Source: Flavobacteriia bacterium
Lineage (GTDB): Bacteria > Bacteroidota > Bacteroidia > Flavobacteriales > Flavobacteriaceae
DNA: 44,148 bases
Assembly (NCBI GenBank): GCA_004293045.1
Contig: RDXY01000013.1
Span: 1-44,148 of the forward strand
Reading direction: 5' to 3'
Shown here: positions 42,289 through 44,148 of the stretch, in pieces
Layout of the letters: each line of letters starts with the position of its first letter
How positions within the stretch are numbered: the first letter of the stretch is position 1
Position numbers and translations under genes: made by a program
Notes under the pieces: generated by a model
Database searches by the model: none
Seen by the model: only the letters and a program-made list of their open reading frames with translations
Told to the model about the DNA's origin: nothing

Positions 42289-43764
42289 ATGGGAATCGTA
42301 ATTAAACAATCTATTAAAAACACCATCATTACTTTTATAGGTTTTGCTATTGGTGCGATTAATGTTTTGTATATGTATCCTGTTTTTTTAGGTAAAGAGT
42401 ATTTAGGATTAACCAATTATGTTTTATCTGCGGCTAACATTTTATATCCGATTTTGTCATTTGGTATACAAAACACATTGATAAAGTTTTTTAACGAGAA
42501 TAATAAAACAGAAGCAGAATTAAGCAGTTATTTTAGTTATATGCTTTTGCTGCCATTAGTCATAGTTATTCCGTTTTTTGCATTGTTTTATTTTTTTTAT
42601 GAAAATATTGCATTGTATGAATCGTCAAAGAATAGCATTGTTTATGATTTTGTGTGGGAAATTCCAATAATTGCCTTGTTTATAGGTTATTTTGAGATTT
42701 TTTATGCTTGGTTGCGTGCGCATATGAAATCGGTTTTTGGTTCTTTTGTAAAAGAAGTTTTTGTTAGAATATTAATTACACTTTCGCTTTTTGCTGTTTA
42801 TTTTAAATGGATCACGTTATCCGAATTTATTCATTCTTTGGTATTGGTTTATGGGATTAGTTTGTTAGTAATTATTTATTATGCCAATAAAGTAAAGCCC
42901 ATACAACTGAATAAAAAATTTCCAAAAAACACAAAGTCTATTTTTGTGTTTACCGTTTTCATTATTTTATCGGCAAGTGTAGCCAATATGCTTTTAGATA
43001 TTGATAAATACATGATAAATCAGTTTTTAAAAATCGAAAATATCGCCTTTTATTCTTTAGCTGTTTATTTGGCAATGGTAATTTCAGTTCCCCAACGTGC
43101 TATGCATCAAATTACCTATCCCATAACAGCAAAATTAATTAGCGAAAATAAATGGCAGGAACTGAATGAATTGTACAAAAAGTCTTCTGTAACACTACAA
43201 GTAATTGGCGGTTTAATTTACATTGGAATTTTAGTAAATATCAAGCAATTGTATGAGATTTTACCTGATGAAGGCTATGATCAGGGATTGTTTGTGGTTT
43301 TTACCATTGGTTTATCTAAATATTTTGATGTTATTTTAGGTAATAATAACTCTATAATATTTAATTCTAAGTATTATAAAACAGTATTGCTTTTAGGGGT
43401 TTTATTGGTTTTTGTAATCGTAGGATTAAATTTAATTCTTATTCCAAAATATGGAATAAACGGCGCGGCTTTAGCAACTTTAATAGCAATTGGAATGTAC
43501 AGTTTAGCTAAACTATTATTCGTGGTTTTTAAAATGAAATTATTTCCGTTTACTAAAAATACACTAATTTCCTTTATTATTACCGTAGTGTTGTTTTTAG
43601 CTTTTTACTTTTGGGAATTTCCATTTCATCCAATAATTAATATTGGCTTAAAATCGATACTTATTTCAATTTTATATTTGACAATACATTTCTATTTTAA
43701 AGTATCAAGCGATATTAATTTTGTAATTAGAAATGGTATTGGAAAGTTTTTTAAAATGAAATAA
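42289..43764 (+). CDS. polysaccharide flippase (Wzx/MOP superfamily), 491 aa
   Basis: An inner-membrane exporter of lipid-linked glycan units. It has 12-14 transmembrane segments, starting IKQSIKNTIITFIGFAIGAINVLYMYP, with the N-terminal pattern of Polysacc_synt proteins (FLGKEYLGLTNYVLSAANILYPILSFG) and the mid-protein signature NMLLDIDKYMINQFL. It lies 75 bases after the glycosyltransferase and probably completes a small surface-glycan operon with YfhO. A terminator follows. Confidence 0.9.
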   Translation: MGIVIKQSIKNTIITFIGFAIGAINVLYMYPVFLGKEYLGLTNYVLSAANILYPILSFGIQNTLIKFFNENNKTEAELSSYFSYMLLLPLVIVIPFFALFYFFYENIALYESSKNSIVYDFVWEIPIIALFIGYFEIFYAWLRAHMKSVFGSFVKEVFVRILITLSLFAVYFKWITLSEFIHSLVLVYGISLLVIIYYANKVKPIQLNKKFPKNTKSIFVFTVFIILSASVANMLLDIDKYMINQFLKIENIAFYSLAVYLAMVISVPQRAMHQITYPITAKLISENKWQELNELYKKSSVTLQVIGGLIYIGILVNIKQLYEILPDEGYDQGLFVVFTIGLSKYFDVILGNNNSIIFNSKYYKTVLLLGVLLVFVIVGLNLILIPKYGINGAALATLIAIGMYSLAKLLFVVFKMKLFPFTKNTLISFIITVVLFLAFYFWEFPFHPIINIGLKSILISILYLTIHFYFKVSSDINFVIRNGIGKFFKMK

Positions 43765-43768
43765 AAAA

Positions 43769-43799
43769 TCCCGCATCGTAATTACGTTACGGGACTTTT
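43769..43799. terminator. terminator after the flippase gene
   Basis: Outer arms TCCCG (43769-43773) and CGGGA (43790-43794) enclose the palindrome CGTAATTACG. A-run before and T-run after allow action in both directions between converging genes. Confidence 0.7.
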
Positions 43800-43812
43800 A
43801 TACCAGTTAATA

Positions 43813-44148
43813 TTAATTTCTTTTTCGTTCTTCGGTATCTTTTTTTATTTCATCGATGTCTTCTTTTTTCATTTTTTCTTTACTTCCATCTTTTTTGTAG
43901 TAGAAAAAATCTCCATCGTTTCCATCATCATTATGATAGTTTCCTCCGTTATAACCTGCTGGACAAGGATAATATTGATATCCGTAATTCATTCCATTTA
44001 CAAAACCGGTTACGCCAACTAATTGTCCGTGATAGTTGTAGAAAAGCCTCATACCACCAATTCTTGTTAAAGCAAAACTATTGTATGTCATATTAACACT
44101 ACCAATCCTTCTAATTCTGCCATAATAATCATAGTTTACAAAAACACT
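43813..44148 (-). CDS. C-terminal part of a Tyr/Gly-rich secreted hypothetical (cut by window edge)
   Basis: The minus frame is open from the window end to the TAA at 43815-43813, so the internal ATG at 44091 is not a start. The visible 111 residues begin with repeated short motifs (YDYYGRIRRIG, then FALTRIGGMRLFYNYHGQLVG), go on to a Tyr/Asn/Gly stretch (NYGYQYYPCPAGYNGGNY), an Asp-rich patch and a charged tail (KKDGSKEKMKKEDIDEIKK). From memory, similar repeat-bearing secreted proteins of unknown function are common in flavobacteria. Confidence 0.7.
   Translation of the reverse strand, partial: SVFVNYDYYGRIRRIGSVNMTYNSFALTRIGGMRLFYNYHGQLVGVTGFVNGMNYGYQYYPCPAGYNGGNYHNDDGNDGDFFYYKKDGSKEKMKKEDIDEIKKDTEERKRN

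Noticed and set aside
1..44148. tRNA, rRNA, prophage, IS transposase or integrase genes
   Set aside because: No tRNA cloverleaf ends, rRNA cores, transposase or integrase motifs were seen anywhere in the window.

Overview
The window reads as chromosomal DNA from a member of the Bacteroidota, most likely Flavobacteriaceae (Flavobacterium or a near relative). The DNA is AT-rich. Genes start without Shine-Dalgarno sequences, and many are preceded by the Bacteroidota -7 promoter box TAnnTTTG. Typical products are TonB-dependent receptors, an OmpA protein with thrombospondin type 3 repeats, a DUF5117-type metalloprotease, and YfhO and DUF4834 proteins. Most of the window is ordinary core genome. 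The accessory content is small but informative.

Layout. 1-4527: the end of a probable M1 peptidase, a membrane-anchored hypothetical, a secreted CarboxypepD_reg-like protein and a PcrA/UvrD helicase. 4528-5247: an unusual patch holding a 5'-end relic of the next gene, palindromic repeats and a small GIY-YIG nuclease. 5248-10248: a YciO/Sua5 protein, OxyR, the OmpA/TSP3 protein and release factor 1. 10348-13226: an iron-acquisition unit (siderophore receptor plus PepSY-type membrane protein) behind a promoter with two identical operator-like sites. 13343-20650: a 56-aa membrane protein, an outer-membrane receptor, an ArsC-family protein, a CPBP protease with MenE, an M1 peptidase and a membrane hypothetical. 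20751-24633: an acyl-CoA carboxylase beta subunit, dnaX in two frames, and the RNase P RNA. 24743-32753: DUF47 plus Pit phosphate transport, a metzincin, prfB with its programmed frameshift, threonine aldolase and an acyl-ACP thioesterase. 32756-37392: a minus-strand series (porin-like protein, acetyltransferase, YbaB, MiaA, lipoprotein, small outer-membrane protein, then the thioesterase). 37487-43764: DUF4834, YfhO, a two-gene nucleotidyltransferase cassette, a glycosyltransferase and a flippase. The right edge cuts a Tyr/Gly-rich hypothetical.

Most notable. (1) The GIY-YIG gene at 4815-5102 is bounded at both codon ends by inverted copies of a palindromic repeat, like a REP/RAYT unit but with a different nuclease. 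A relic of the first 24 codons of the downstream gene abuts it. (2) dnaX carries an A10 slippery run that splits it into a gamma-like 361-aa product and a -1-frame tau tail. (3) prfB keeps the classical AGGAGG..CTT TGA C +1 frameshift although its neighbours lack Shine-Dalgarno sequences. (4) A promoter-bearing cassette of a 53-aa helical protein and a minimal nucleotidyltransferase sits between YfhO and a glycosyltransferase that now has to start at TTG. (5) Period-7 and period-8 tandem repeats of different sequence occupy several intergenic gaps.
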